Below, piece after piece: positions 23,696 through 36,200 of a stretch of 64,000 bases of DNA. A program made the position numbers and the translations under genes. The stretch's first letter is position 1. The number at the start of each line of letters is the position of its first letter. The notes below the pieces were generated by a model. It saw only the letters and a list, made by a program, of their open reading frames with translations, ran no database searches and had not been told where the DNA came from. The DNA comes from Cadophora sp. MPI-SDFR-AT-0126. Taxonomy: Eukaryota > Ascomycota > Leotiomycetes > Helotiales > Ploettnerulaceae. The DNA lies in contig JAGMVK010000001.1 in assembly GCA_020747065.1 (NCBI GenBank), positions 2,790,001-2,854,000 on the forward strand, read 5' to 3'.

Positions 23696-24158
23696 GCCGA
23701 AGCACGCCCTGGCATGCCAAATCGAGCTTCTGTGGAAAGCTTAAAAGCTAAAACGCATTGGGAACCATTCCGCTCACAAACAAACCCCCACCAGGTGCTT
23801 CTGAACCTCGCGGACGCCGATGATCATAGACTATTGAAGAGTGCATCAGTCCACAATGCAGATTCAAAGCGCGCGGGCAGCATCACAGGTGTACGACTCT
23901 CCTTCTAATAGTCTAGCGTGCCTTCGAACCCACCTTGAACAGAGTGATTCTGATGCCGCTTGGTGTTCACAGAATCAAAGAAAGCCCCGGAGTCCTTTCC
24001 GGCCAGGTACTGGATGAGATATACTAAAAGCAGCAATGGCTCAAAGGACCAAGCTAAACAATGAAACTGGAGGGAAAGCCATACATCCTGACTCAGTGAG
24101 GGGAGGTATCGTGGGATGCAGACGACGAACCCGCACTGCCGTACTCATGGAGCTCATG

Positions 24159-24164
24159 TATAAA
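24159..24164 (+). promoter_or_regulatory. TATA box of the laccase gene
   Basis: TATAAA 97 bp upstream of the laccase ATG, followed by a CT-rich stretch (24177-24225) that is typical of transcript starts of highly expressed fungal genes. Confidence 0.65.
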
Positions 24165-24260
24165 GAGGGAGTGACTTCCCATCTCTTCTCTTCTCTAGAT
24201 CAGATCATCTCGTCTCAATAATACATCCCTTCTTAGGATACCACACTCGCTCTCTTCATC

Positions 24261-26460
24261 ATGAAGACTACATTCGCTACCCTCCTTGCATTCTCTACCT
24301 CTTTGGTAGCAGCAATTCCTCTTACATCTAGTTTGAAGACATCAGGCCTCAAGGCTCGACAAGCATGCGAGAACACAGCTACCTCTCGAGACTGTTGGGG
24401 GAACTACTCCATCGATACCGAGTAAGATCAAGATAGCAACAGGTCTCTGTGATTTACTGACTGTGCGTGTAGCTGGTATGAGACTGTTCCAGAGACCGGA
24501 GTTACCAGAGAGTACTGGCTATCTGTGCAGAACACAACAATGGCCCTTGATGGTTACAACCGCCAACAAGTCCTCTCTTTCAATGGCACCGTGCCAGGTC
24601 CCCTGATCTGGGCTGATTGGGGTGATAATTTGATCATCCGTAAGCCATACGAGGTTCCCTCTTTCAGTCCAAAAGTATTTACTGACACTGAACTTCAGAT
24701 GTCACCAACAACATGGAGAACAATGGCACCTCCATCCACTGGCACGGAATGAGACAATTGGGAACGGGAGAGTACGACGGAGTCCCAGGTGTTACTCAAT
24801 GCCCAATCGCCCCTGGAGAGACCTACACATACAAGTTCCAAGCGACGCAATATGGCTCTACTTGGTATCATTCTCATCTGAGTGAGGGACCTAATATTGA
24901 TATCCAAACTGTCATTACTAACAACATATTCAGTCACTCAATACGGCGACGGACTTCAGGGACCGATGATCATTAATGGCCCAGCCACTGCTGACTATGA
25001 TGAAGACCTGGGAATGCTTCACTTGAACGACTGGTCCCACACTCCAGCATCGGCACTCTGGGACACCGCAAAGCTGGGAGGACCACCTACCATGGAGAAT
25101 GGTCTGCTCAACGGTACCAACACTTTCGACTGCAGTACCTCAACCGACCCCAACTGCGTGGGCGGCGGAAAGAAATTCGAGACTGTGTTCGAAGCCGGAA
25201 AGAAGTACAGAATCAGACTCATTAACGGTGCGACTGATGGACACTTCCAATTCCACATCGACGGCCATTCTCTCACAGTCATCGGGATGGATCTCGTACC
25301 ACTCGTCCCATACGCCACTGATAGTGTTGTGATCAGTATGGGACAGCGGTACGACATCATCGTCGAAGCCAATGCTGCAAGCGACAACTACTGGATTCGC
25401 GCTGGGTGGATAACTGCTTGTTCGACAAATTCCAACCCAAGCACCAGTAAGTCGAAGTTTTTTTTCTTGGTCTAGGGATGGTCTAGGGGGTTTGTGGTTT
25501 TTTGGTTTTGAGGTTGCCAAAAGCTCATTTAGTAGGCGCTGGACCTTCTGTTAAGCCAGTCAACCAGTCCTAGACTCGCACGCCTGCTTTCTCGGGAAGA
25601 ATTACATTAACATGTTTCCTCTAGTAACAGGAATTGTTCGATACGACGCGAGCAGCACAGCAGACCCCACTAGTACTGACACTGTCGAAGCTTCGTCGAA
25701 CTGTGGAGATGTAAGTGTCAATGTGCTCACTATCACCAAGAGCCCTAATAACTTGAAAACAGGAACCTATTGAGAAGTTGGTTCCATATCTTGCCATGGA
25801 CGTTGGTAACTTCACCTCTGCCTCTGTTGCTCAGGAGGACCTAGGTTTTGCCTTCACAGAATACTTCACATGGACCATCAATAGCACATCTCTGCTCCTG
25901 GACTGGACAAATCCAACTATGCTTCGAGTTCACAACAGCGAGTCCATCTTTCCAACAGAGTACAACGTAGAACCAATCGAGATTACCACCACGGATCCCA
26001 CTTGGGCTGTCTATGTTATTCAGGACCTGACTGGATTCGGACTCTATCACCCCATCCATCTTCACGGACACGACTTCTGGGTCATAGGACAAGATACAGG
26101 CGTTTTTGTAATTATTGCCTAGAATGATGTGCCCCTGTCACAGAACAAATGCTGACCTCGAATTTTCAGGACCTTGCCACGAGCACTCTGAATCTTGTCA
26201 ACCCTCCTCGTAGAGATGTTGCCTCGTTGCCCGGTAACGGCTATCTCGCTATTGCCTTCAAGAAGGACAACCCAGGTTCCTGGCTGATGCACTGCCACAT
26301 CGCATGGCACGCATCCGAGGGTCTCGCCATGCAATTCGTCGAGTCCGAAAGCCAAATCGAGGCTACCATCGCCGACACAACCATCTTGACTGATACTTGT
26401 GCCGCCTGGAACACATACAGTACTACTGAGATCTGGCCTCAAGACGATTCCGGAATCTAA
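24261..26460 (+). CDS. secreted laccase (multicopper oxidase, ascomycete type)
   Basis: Extracellular multicopper oxidase that oxidises phenols and reduces O2 to water. Exons: 24261-24421, 24473-24639, 24699-24881, 24934-25446, 25625-25710, 25763-26107, 26170-26460 (581 aa). Signal peptide [18 protein letters not shown]; a propeptide probably ends at LKAR. Copper motifs are all present: HWHG ([10 protein letters not shown]), HSH (STWYHSHL), [12 protein letters not shown] and [16 protein letters not shown], with Leu at the usual axial type-1 position. The C-terminus is DDSGI, matching the DSG[LIV] plug that blocks the solvent channel in ascomycete laccases and shows no extra tail to be processed. 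Intron 4 (25447-25624, 178 nt) is the longest; acceptors at 25624 and 25630 both keep frame, the first giving ITGIVRYD. Possible roles are pigment, lignin or phenolic detoxification; not decided by sequence. Confidence 0.95.
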
Positions 26461-28239
26461 GCGATCCCACTGGGAGTTGAAGACGATACACAGTAAACAC
26501 TGATGGCTTGATGTTTTCCTTTGTTTGGGATGAAATTTGATGTATTTTAAATCTGTAAATCATTGTGCTGTCAAAGGGAGTTGTAAATGCTTAATGAATA
26601 ATTCTGAAAACAAGGCATTCAATTCCAAAAATTCGCAGATGTGACAGACAAGAATTATATCAAGGGTGGCTAAGCACTTGCTCTACGTCCTATCTGACGC
26701 TGGATATTCCAGGTAGACTCGGGCCATTTGCTATGAAACCATTTGAGAGTGTTCTTCTGGAGGATACTGATCAGGAGTTCCTCTAATCCGCTGCCTTTTC
26801 ATTCCACCAATCATAACGATCAAGAAACATGCAAACGTGGGGCAAAGGCCAATAACTTACGAACCAGGAGAATGTGAGGGTAATTTGCTCTCGGTTCTTG
26901 GTTGTGAGCCGAATCGTGATGTGGTTGTTCTATCGTAACGCTTATTGACCGGAACGTTATTCCGAGAAGCCCACATCGCAGGGCGAGGCAAATGGGTACT
27001 TTCGATTTGACCACCAAGTAGCTGACATGTGGACGTACTCCCCGACATAGAAGTTGAGACGTGCTGAGTGGTGCTGAGAGATAGGCATCTCCAGATTCCA
27101 TGGGTCGTCATTCAAATCAGGCGTTCCCGAAACCCAGTGGAAATATGGCGATGAGAGGTTCGATCATTGTGCTCGGTCAAGAACATAGTGAGCGGCACCT
27201 CATATATAGCTCTCAGTTAGGTGAGTCGATATGGGTTGTTTTGACCTTGATTGATGCCCTGATAGGTCAGCCCTCGGCAGCTCCGGTGTCACGAGAATAT
27301 GAGGCGATTTGAGCATGAATGGCTCCATTTGCTATATGATTTTCCGCCGAACATATCTCTTCCAGGCATCATCCGGTGCCAAATCTGAATGTGTTTCAGT
27401 TCCTGTAGGTTTACCCTGTGGAAGTGCCAGAGGAATGTTTATTTCCCGGGCTCTTGTTTTGGCATCAAGGAGTTACAGACACAGACTAGACGGGGTCAAG
27501 CTATTGCCAGCATTCTCCTGTCAACCTTATCGTCCGTCCTCACATGACCTTTTGAAAGCACAGCGAATGATGGCACACCTCAATCCCTCAAGGCCGTGTA
27601 GGCTTCCAAGGTAATGACAGTGGCCTGGGTAATGGTGGTCCGATACTCCACGTAGGTCATGTGACATAAAGGCAAGGGTGCTGCGTGTTCCTGAAGCAAT
27701 GCGGGTTCGAACGGGCTCCACGTCATTTGTAAACAGTAGTAGAGCCGCATCGGTCTTTGGATGATGCTGAAACCATCAATGATAGCTGTCGCAGTGACAG
27801 CTGTGGTCGCCGTACTCGAGAGACAGCATGCAGAGAAGGGATGAAGACGAAAGCAAAGTGGCTGAGGGCGTCGGGTAAAGGCAAACACCGATCAGGGCAT
27901 GCGTGCGAGTATTACTGTACAGTGCTGAGGTAAGTGTGAGATCAACGACATTTCGAAAGTGATTTGACTTTGCCTCTCCCTTCTTACTCCTTCGTCTTCG
28001 TCTCGTATCAGGAGAAATTCTTCTCATTCATTCGGATTTTGCGTTTTGTGTGCAGGAGTCAAGAGTCGGTCGAACGAAATTTGGTTTGATTAACCGGCTG
28101 CCTGTCCACCATCCGCAATTTCGTCAGCGTCAGCCAGCTTTGGGCCACCGTTGGTCATTCCCAGCCGGCCCCATCAAACGACATTTCCCAACTACAACCT
28201 CTCCATCGCCGTATCTCGAGCGTCAATTGAGCGCGCAAG
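26461..28239. other. intergenic, laccase 3' flank and syntaxin promoter
   Basis: 1.78 kb with no supported gene. An AT-rich stretch at 26515-26640 is a plausible 3' processing region. A GTTCGAA-like word at 27707 resembles a tRNA B-box, but no A-box or arms accompany it. Confidence 0.4.
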
Positions 28240-29364
28240 ATGTCGTACACTCAATACGACCAATATGGTGGAAACCCATACAACAATGGACCTAATGTGG
28301 AGAATGGGCAAGGCGGAGTAAGCTTCAACTTCCCCTCAGCACTCGGCATGCGCTTCTAGGCACGCGTCTTGAGACAGGATAGCATACTGATTTCTATCTT
28401 TCCGATCAAATAGGGCCAACTAGGAACACAGAATCTTCAACATGAGATGTCAAACTATTCCGCGACGTCTAATTACTCCAATCCCGGCGCTCCCGCAGCT
28501 CCAACGCCGTCGACCATCCTCTCGCAACAAGACTTCCTCACGCGCGTTGACTATGCCAAATCCGAGATCCGCGGCCTCAGTTCAAACATCCAGGAAATCG
28601 CGTCCTTGCACCAGAGAGCGCTTTCATCGCCAGATAGCAACTCATCCGCTCAGCTCGAGAACCTGGTTACGCAGACACAGTTGAAGAACACTCAAATCAG
28701 AGATCAGATCAAGTACTTGGAGTTGGATGCTCTGAAGACGCAAGATGGAACGAAGAGCGTGAAGGCTAGACAGGCGAAGCAATTGAAGGGCGAATTTGAG
28801 AAGAGCTTGAAGGAATACCAGTCAGAAGAGGTCCAGTACAGACAACGATATCGGGATCAGATCGCAAGACAGTATCGTATTGTCAATCCGGAAGCATCGG
28901 AGGCTGAGGTTCAAGAGGCATCTGAATTGGACTGGGGTTCCGAGGGTGTTTTCCAGACTGCAGTAAGCATTTTCATTCCAAGAATGTTTCGAAACAGTGC
29001 ACTAACCAACCCATAGCTTAAGAGCAATCGGTCAGGACAAGCATCATCCGTTCTCGGGGCCGTCCGTGCTCGACACAACGAACTCCAGCGCATCGAGGCT
29101 ACTCTTACCGAGCTTGCTGCTATGTTCGCTGATATGGCTCAGATCGTGGAGGCTCAAGACCCTGTGATCGAGCACACTGAGCAGAATGCCATCCAGACCG
29201 CTGAAGATGTTAACAAGGGAAATACTGAGATCGATAAGGCAAATGAGCATGCCAGACGCAGAAACAGACTAAAGTGGTGGTGCTTGTTGGTCGTCGTTCT
29301 CATCGTTTTGGCTATTGCTCTTGGTGTTGGCTTGGGAGTTGGATTGGCTAAATCGAGCACCTAG
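28240..29364 (+). CDS. plasma-membrane t-SNARE syntaxin (Sso1/2 type)
   Basis: Qa-SNARE driving fusion of secretory vesicles with the plasma membrane at hyphal tips and septa. Exons 28240-28317, 28414-28962 and 29017-29364 (324 aa). The ATG at 28240 (MSYTQYDQYGGNPYNNG) gives the usual flexible Tyr/Gln/Gly-rich N-terminus. The Habc three-helix region covers about residues 60-200 (for example FLTRVDYAKSEIRGLSSNI, KTQDGTKSVKARQAKQLKGE). The SNARE motif includes VLGAVRARHNELQRIEATL and MAQIVEAQDPVIEHTEQN, whose Gln is the ionic zero-layer residue. A C-terminal membrane anchor LLVVVLIVLAIALGVGLGVGL ends just before the stop, giving a tail-anchored protein. Converges on ERV41 with 274 bp between stop codons. 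Sso assignment rests on order, length and the early position in the exocytic syntaxin family. Confidence 0.93.
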
Positions 29365-29638
29365 TAAGGTCATCTGCTTCGGAGGTGGAAACTTTGTATA
29401 ATTGAGTCCCTTTTGTCTGGAGTCAATCTGCGTAGTAAGATAGTAATATTGCAACCATCGGGTTGGCCTTAATGCATGGTATCACAAAAGCTTTCTGTTG
29501 TTAGGTTCTGTATTTTGAACGGTTCAGGATACTGTAACAAAGATGGCATGGTTTAGAAATGATCAAATTTTGATAGCTCCGTTAGCACATGACGCCCAAC
29601 GCCTTTGATACAGTAAACAAAATGGGCAACATATACAC

Positions 29639-30953
29639 TTAATCCTCCATCTCATGACTTCGTCCATTGATAACACCATCACTTCTTCCCCTTCTCCGCT
29701 TTCCCCACACAGAAGTTGCCCACTCTGTCAGTGTAAAGCCCCAATGGCCGGCAACTAACACTCCACTGACAACGTTGACAATCTTGACCACAAATCTCAG
29801 AAAGCTATCTCTACTTTCCTCAACTGTGAGCAACATTGGTTCAATGTCATATTTGAAGAAGATCCCCGGTACTGATCGCTCGCCAACCATATGGGACTGT
29901 TCTGTGACTGCATACTGGTTGGTAAACACAGTTCGCGAGGCATAGGGCGTGCTAGAGTCAACAGAGTAGACTGTAGGTACCACTGAGAGGAAATATTGGA
30001 ATTTGTGGAAATGATTGTCGGTTGTAGAAATGGTTCGGTCGAGGGGGTTCAAAAGGGAAGGGTAGAATTGTCCAAATGATAGCTCTGAGACAATATGGGA
30101 AAAGTTGAAGGCTGTGATATGTTAGCAGGGCTTCGTCCTGGAAGTGGAAGGGCAATCCGTACCGGTATGATCCAAATGCCCAGCAGCAAACTCCTGGTAA
30201 CCATGACCACGGGCTGTTATGTGGAAATCTCCTTGAACCTTGTTCACGCCCAAACTTCCATAAATGCGACAGCTGTCACCACCAGCCGCACCCCACTTCA
30301 GCCTCGGTGTCTTCGCAAACTTGGCTTTCCTTCCACCTCCAGCGGCAGCAATGATATCATGGACATGCTCCTCTCCGAATCCCTCTTCATGCTCATGGTA
30401 CTCTTCTCCAGTAATGATCTTTCCGTTCGCATCCATACCCAACTTATGAACACCTCTTGCGTCCACCCATTGTGACCACATCGTCGGGTCACGCTTCAGC
30501 ATGGTCGCGGCCAAGATTCGGTCTCCGGCTGCATCTTGCACGTTGATGTGTATATCGTCACACTTCATCGGGATCACAATATCCAAGTTGATCTGCAGAT
30601 CATGCCCTACGCCTTTCTCCACTGCGAATGTGTGTGTTTCGTGGCCCCGCCACCATCGTGAGAATTCGGAGAAAATGAGGAGGAAGGACACAACGAGCAT
30701 TGCGACAGTCCATTTTCCACCGCCTGACGTCCTGGTCACATATTGTGGTTTTGCTTTGGCTGGAGCGCAACAAAGTTAGTCAATGTGTCCGTTGATGACA
30801 AAATGCGCACATTGTCCAATTAAAGTATACAGACAAAATGATGCTGAAAAGAAGTAATAGACACTCACGAAAGGCGTCGAAAGCCTGGACAATATTGCCT
30901 TTCTTCTCCCCAAAGGCATCCTCATCCAGGCCGTGTGCCGAAAAGCCGTTCAT
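29639..30953 (-). CDS. ERV41: COPII vesicle protein Erv41 (ERGIC2-like)
   Basis: Membrane cargo protein that cycles between ER and Golgi in COPII vesicles, usually in complex with Erv46. Exons 30953-30869, 30759-30163 and 30111-29639 (384 aa). The cytosolic N-terminus has AFDAFPKAKPQYVTRTSGGG, the family signature, followed by TM1 (WTVAMLVVSFLLIFSEF). The large luminal domain carries LQINLDIVIPMKCDDIHINV, the family mark of Erv41/Erv46, and later FNFSHIVSELSFGQFYPSL and NHFHKFQYFLSVVPTVY. TM2 lies near VVKIVNVVSGVLVAGHWGF. Both transmembrane segments and the luminal core are therefore complete. Divergent from DCTN5 with 366 bp between. Erv41 rather than Erv46 is chosen because the Cys-rich Erv46 luminal motif is absent. 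Confidence 0.9.
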
Positions 30954-31319
30954 CTTCTATCTACACTTTCCCCTTTCCGCTTTCAATGATCTCCTGCTAT
31001 TGTACCGGCATGAATTCGAGAAGTCCAAAACAAAACAATGTAGGAAATAGTGTCGTGGGTTGTGCCTGAGAGGCTCAGCGTCGTGGAGCTGGGCTGATTT
31101 ATTTCGAGGGAATGAGTACTTGTAAGTCTGGAGAGGCCACCTCAGCTCTTTGACAGCCGGCTTTGAACGGCCAGCCATTGGTCGTACGGAACGGTATGCA
31201 AGGCTGAGGAAAGAAGCTCCCCTGATCCGCCCACCGCCTCTGTTTCTGCCCCGCCAGGCGTCTCTGACCATGTCGCGCTGAACAACACCAAGCAACCTTC
31301 AACAACTTGCCATGTAATT
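30954..31319. promoter_or_regulatory. divergent promoter ERV41 / dynactin p25
   Basis: 366 bp between two divergent ATGs, so promoters must be shared or overlapping. I see no TATA box. Short frames here are antisense shadows. Confidence 0.45.
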
Positions 31320-32070
31320 ATGTCTAAAAAGCCTGCGAAGGGCGAGTACATCGAAACCGTAAGCCTCTCCTATTCTCAAATGCTGTCCGTGCCGCTCAAG
31401 GGATTCTCTTTAACATCTCAAATCTCTACCTTTGCACCTAACTCACCCCTCTAGGATACCGGCAACAAGGTATCGCGCCGCTCCCAGATCATCGGCACAA
31501 CGAATATCATCCTCGGAGGCAAGACTGTCATCCAAGCTGAAGTCATCATCCGCGGCGACCTGCTCCGTACTTTCCCACCCAGCAATCCGAGCGAGAAGCA
31601 GGGAAATCCAGTCGCTGTAGCCATCGGGCGGTACTGTTTCTTCAGTCGGGGTTGCGAGCTACGGCCACCTGGGAAGCTGTATAAGGGGTATGTCTGCTGA
31701 TCATGGCTGGACCCTGGGATTTGTCGTCTATGAGGAGTAAAGGACAAGGCTGACCAACCTCCTTTCAAGGCAATTTTCACACTATCCCCTCAAAATCGCG
31801 GACCATGTCTTCGTCGGATCAGGCTCTATAATAGAAGCAGCGCTCGTAGGAAGCCATATCAACATAGGGTCAAATTGCGTGATTGGCAAATTCACAATCA
31901 TCAAAGACTATGTTAAGATCTTGGATGGGACAGTTGTGCCACCTAATATGGTCATCCCGAGTTTCTCGATTGTTGCTGGTCGGCCAGGCAGAGTCGTGGG
32001 AGAGATTGCCGAGGGCGAGATTGATGGCATGGATCTGAGGGAGATCTACAGGAGTGTGGGCAACAACTGA
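31320..32070 (+). CDS. dynactin subunit p25 (DCTN5 homologue)
   Basis: Pointed-end subunit of dynactin, needed in filamentous fungi for dynein-driven early-endosome movement. Exons 31320-31358, 31455-31687 and 31770-32070 (190 aa). Starts MSKKPAKGEYIETDTGNKVS, close to the family start, then SQIIGTTNIILGGKTVI and RYCFFSRGCELRPPGKLYKG. The body is a left-handed beta-helix made of hexapeptide-type repeats, seen in FVGSGSIIEAALVGSHINIG and NCVIGKFTIIKDYVKI. The C-terminal PPNMVIPSFSIVAGRPGRVVGE matches p25. Length (about 190) fits. Exon 2/3 junction: GG plus GCAATTTTC restores KGQFSHYPLKI. Neighbours syntaxin and Erv41 also act in membrane transport. Confidence 0.92.
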
Positions 32071-33215
32071 AAGACTGGATGGGTAAAGGTGCAGGCTGGG
32101 CGAGATTTGGGAGGGAGTTAGTGATACCCATATTCGCAGTGCCTTCGATTCGTTACCTCTTCCTTGTGTCTTGCTTCGGTCTCGTGCTTACTCTTCATCG
32201 GACCTATTCGTCCCAGATTTAAATATCAATCTTTCGGCAATCCAAAAAGTTAGAGCCCGAGCCAAGCAGATATGAGCATGTTCTGCTCCAGCACCAGTCC
32301 CTGCCTACTGATGCCTAGTTATTCTTCGCAGTCCACCAAGGCCAGGCTACAATGCACTGAAATGGAGGCTGTTATCACGTAAACTCGTCATTATGTCACA
32401 GCAATGGCCCTCTGAGTCGTTGACCTCTCCTTCCCAAATTCCGTCAGCTATAACGAACCAAGAACTGAACGCGGAGTCAGCCAGCCAAGTAAACATCCAA
32501 CTTGCGTCCAAACCCGGCAACGTGAGATTCGAGACATCCGTGACATGCAATTAGCATCTACAGCATCAACGCGCCGTTTCATTCCCTGCTCCTTGGAATT
32601 TGATAAACTCGCCTCTACTTCGATCGATCTGTTACCACCCCCTTCCGAAGCGGAGGCTTTAGCGAGCAAACATCCAGCTGACTCCTCTATGCAGCACACG
32701 CCCAATACAGGACGAGGCTAAGACATGCCGTCAGCCTCGTGGCGAGAGCGAAGTTGATGGCTCGTATTTGGTGTGTTCGTGACCAGTTTTACTTCAATAA
32801 ATAGAACTTTTGTTGCTCGTCGCACTCTGTGTAACGAATGAGGGTGCGGGAATATTGAGGGGGCTTTTGTGGGGGAAGACGGATCTGATGATGGTGTGGA
32901 GAATCGTGAAGATGGCAAGTGGGTGTGCTGGGAGGGACAGAAAGTGGAGATTAGATGCAGCTTCTTAGTGGGTGCGGACACCCTTCTTGCGTATCAATAT
33001 TTGCCGTGTGGCGATGATCTAATGTCTAGGAAGCAGAACGCCATGGCACCAATGCATCCATTCCCGTCTCATGTATATCCCAGCATTCCCAAATCGAACC
33101 AATACTCCGACGCTTGCTTTACCAAAATCCGATGTTCGCCCAATTGCTATTCAATAATGTTTACTTAAAAGCGGTGTTCGTCGACCAAGACAATGTCCCC
33201 AAAGTCCATGATAGC
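32071..33215. other. intergenic between convergent DCTN5 and PRM10-like genes
   Basis: 1.15 kb between two 3' ends. Small minus-strand frames (32448-32705, 32718-32981) are not recognisable and are not linked by splice sites I trust. Confidence 0.4.
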
Positions 33216-36200
33216 CTAGAAACTGAATAATCCACTGCGTCTCTTTCCAAGCGGGTATACAATCAAAGCACTGAGAAACAGTCCAACAGTGATTCCGATT
33301 GCGACCTGTTTACAGTATCAGTATAGGTCTAACTCAAAGTCTTGGGATCATATGTCTAGGTATCGCCTGATCCTGTGGATGAAGCTCGAAGATATCAGGC
33401 ATACAAAGAGGCAAAGCACTAACCTGAATCATAGAATATCCAACATTGAATACAATCGTATTGAGGTCTCCTGACGCTACAGATACCTGTAGGAGGTGGA
33501 GATGTCAGCGATCACTCGTTAAAACCAGTTTAATCTTATCCGAATAGTCTGGTACATGGAACTTAGATAGATGGCAATTATGCGGGGGAATATGCGGCTA
33601 GATCCCTAGACAAAAGAAAAAGCCCCTGAAGGCAGAAAGACAACCCGCCATTGGCAATGTCAGATAGAGCTTCTGCCCAGTCGTATGGACCTGAACCTTG
33701 AGAAAAGTGTGACCGAGACTGTCATAGATACTTACAGTACTGGTAAGGTTAGCACTTATCTTCGCTGTGCCATTTGCATAAGTAGTGGTGTTGGTGATCT
33801 GATCGGCAGTACTGAGGCCAGCTAGTAGAGAACCGGATGCAGCCAGGCCAGAAGGGACCTGTACAAAGATTGCAGGCAGAAGAGCAGCGGCTGCAACTCC
33901 GTGCCTCAACCGGGAGTATAGATTACCCAGGACGCCGACAGCCAGAGCACCAAAGGTATTAGATATTTGCGCTGATGATGGGAACTTCTTTGCGCTATGT
34001 GTGTGTCAGTAAGTCTGCTCCAGTAACTCTTTTTGGGACGTGCGAGCCAGACTGCGGATGCAAAATCATGGAGCATAGGAGTATTACCTAAAAAAGTTGA
34101 CGACATATCCAGAAAACGCAATTGCTAACATGACTGGCATTTGTTTCCACTTGGCTTGATTGATGATACACAAGCAAAGAGTGAACAACACAACAAATGG
34201 CCACTTGTAGAAGTCACCAAGCTGGTTCGTACATGTGGTTTGGCTGCTGGCATTGGCATCTAGGAGGCCGTAGAATGCGGTGCCGATGGTAATTCCGAAT
34301 CCCAGGAAAAGGGAGTAGATAATGGCGTAGACCATTCGCACGGAGCCAGCAACCATTGAGCGTGATTGTAACTCGAGAGATCCGCAAAGTACCATGTATC
34401 CAGGGAGAATGAGTGCAATGGAGGATTGTGCAAGTGCTGAAAAGCAGAACAGACTTCCGCCCCTGATCGAACCAAAGGCACGAGCCAAGAACGAAGTCAG
34501 AACTGCGGCTGATATTTCGAAGACGTTGCTGTAGAGCTCGCTTCTAGGAGCAACGATCAGTTGCAAAAAGCCGAGTATCGATCCCAGTAGAAATGCAATC
34601 GGCATATCGATGGGTCGTGCTTGAAAAGCTGTTTCTAAATTAGCACTTCTACAAAATGTGTCTCCCGAATCTATCTGAATTTCCTCGGTAAAGCACATAG
34701 AGAGATTCAGGATTAGACATTCTGTTACTCTGATTGTAGCTGATGTAGCACAGGACTTTCGTAGCAGCTGAAAACATTGGAGGATGTGAACTCACCAAAT
34801 GGACCAACAGAAGCACTAGCACAACCATAGACGAAAACCAGAAACCATGGGTGGTTTTTTGGCTTGTTGGAAATGATAATATCCAGACGTTGTGTAGCTT
34901 CCTCGACCCCAATGCAATCGTGGACGACTAAGTGAGGATCAGCATCGCCAATTGGAGTCAAAGGCAAGAGTACTGCTAACCTTCCTTGTATATTTCATGG
35001 ATATCCTTCAGCTTGCCCAGATCTACTCCCTGGGGTGCCTTTACGAGCTTGACTTCCTACAGATAGATCTCGGAGTCAGCATTGCTAATTAGATGAAGAG
35101 TAGAGACAGCAGTTGCCACAACAAGATCAAGTCTCCAGAAGCATCAGAAATCAGGAAAGATGTTGTGGAGACTAACTGTTGTGTGAGTTGAAACATCATC
35201 AAATGAGATGATCATGCATCCAGGGATGTATAGAAATTGACCATCAATTTCAAGCACCCGGGCGCTCATCTTCCTGTAAAGATTGTAAAGTCAGCCACTA
35301 TCCGCTCACAATTACTTCCAGAACAATCTCTGACATCTCTTGCACTCGAGACACGAAAGATAGGTAATGACCAATACTGGAGAGGACGTACATGTACTCT
35401 TCTAGACGATGTGTTGGAGCACCATAACTCATAAGTGCCCTACACAGCTTTAAAAGGTAGCGCTGCCGGCTGAGTGTTTCTGCGATGTGCACAGTAATCC
35501 TAATCTCATCCTCTAGTCGTGGTTTTGTACCAATGGTTCTCTTGGCGCTGTCGATGAGCCGTCCACTGTGTGATCGCTTGCCCATCCCAGGACGACTCTT
35601 TTTAGGAGTGGTTGCTCCACCTTGAGCCCCTAGAATGGCGGAAGCCTCTATGAGTCCAGCCAACGTGTCTTGCGACTGGTTTTTATGGTTATACCACTTC
35701 GTATGCTTCGTCCGGGGTGTATTCATTCCTGACGAGCCAGTCCCGTTCTGGGATGGGCTAGCTGTACCTGGGGAGGCATCACTTCCCCTCCTTGATTGGG
35801 CCGAGGGAGGAGCATTGTAGAGCTTGAGAAGAGAGGAGAGTACTCCGCCCCGGTACTGTGTGGGCCGTGGCACATAATCGCCATGCTGCTCATCGGTTGG
35901 TGTGACTTGACCAGAGACAAGACCGGGAGTCAAATGTTGGGGCGTCTTCCAAGATTCTCCTTTCCTTGTGTGAGCCCGCACCAATTTGTGAGCTTCAGTG
36001 CTGCTGGGTTCCTTGCTTCTTTCATTAAGCTTATCAAAGCTTTCATCGTCACTGTCCAGTCCCGCTCCGTCGTACGTCCGGCGACTGTCCATGTCCGCCA
36101 GCGGAATATCATCTATCCTGACAGGGTAGGCTCCTGTCCTGGTGCGTCGAGGTCGTTCATCCTCGGCCTCCTCTTCCAAGCTCGTCCTCCTAGAAGCCGG

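Larger units (their letters stand above)
21767..24260. other. 2.5-kb divergent intergenic region, AKR / laccase
   Basis: Shared upstream region of the AKR and laccase genes. Short frames (22056-22307, 22671-23039 and others) are not recognisable as proteins. A GC-rich stretch at about 23530-23705 carries several small inverted repeats, the best being an 8-bp stem at 23674-23695. A laccase TATA box lies at the right end. Confidence 0.4.

Noticed and set aside
27690..27720. GTTCGAA word resembling a tRNA B-box
   Set aside because: No matching A-box, acceptor stem or anticodon arm could be drawn in the preceding 70 bases.
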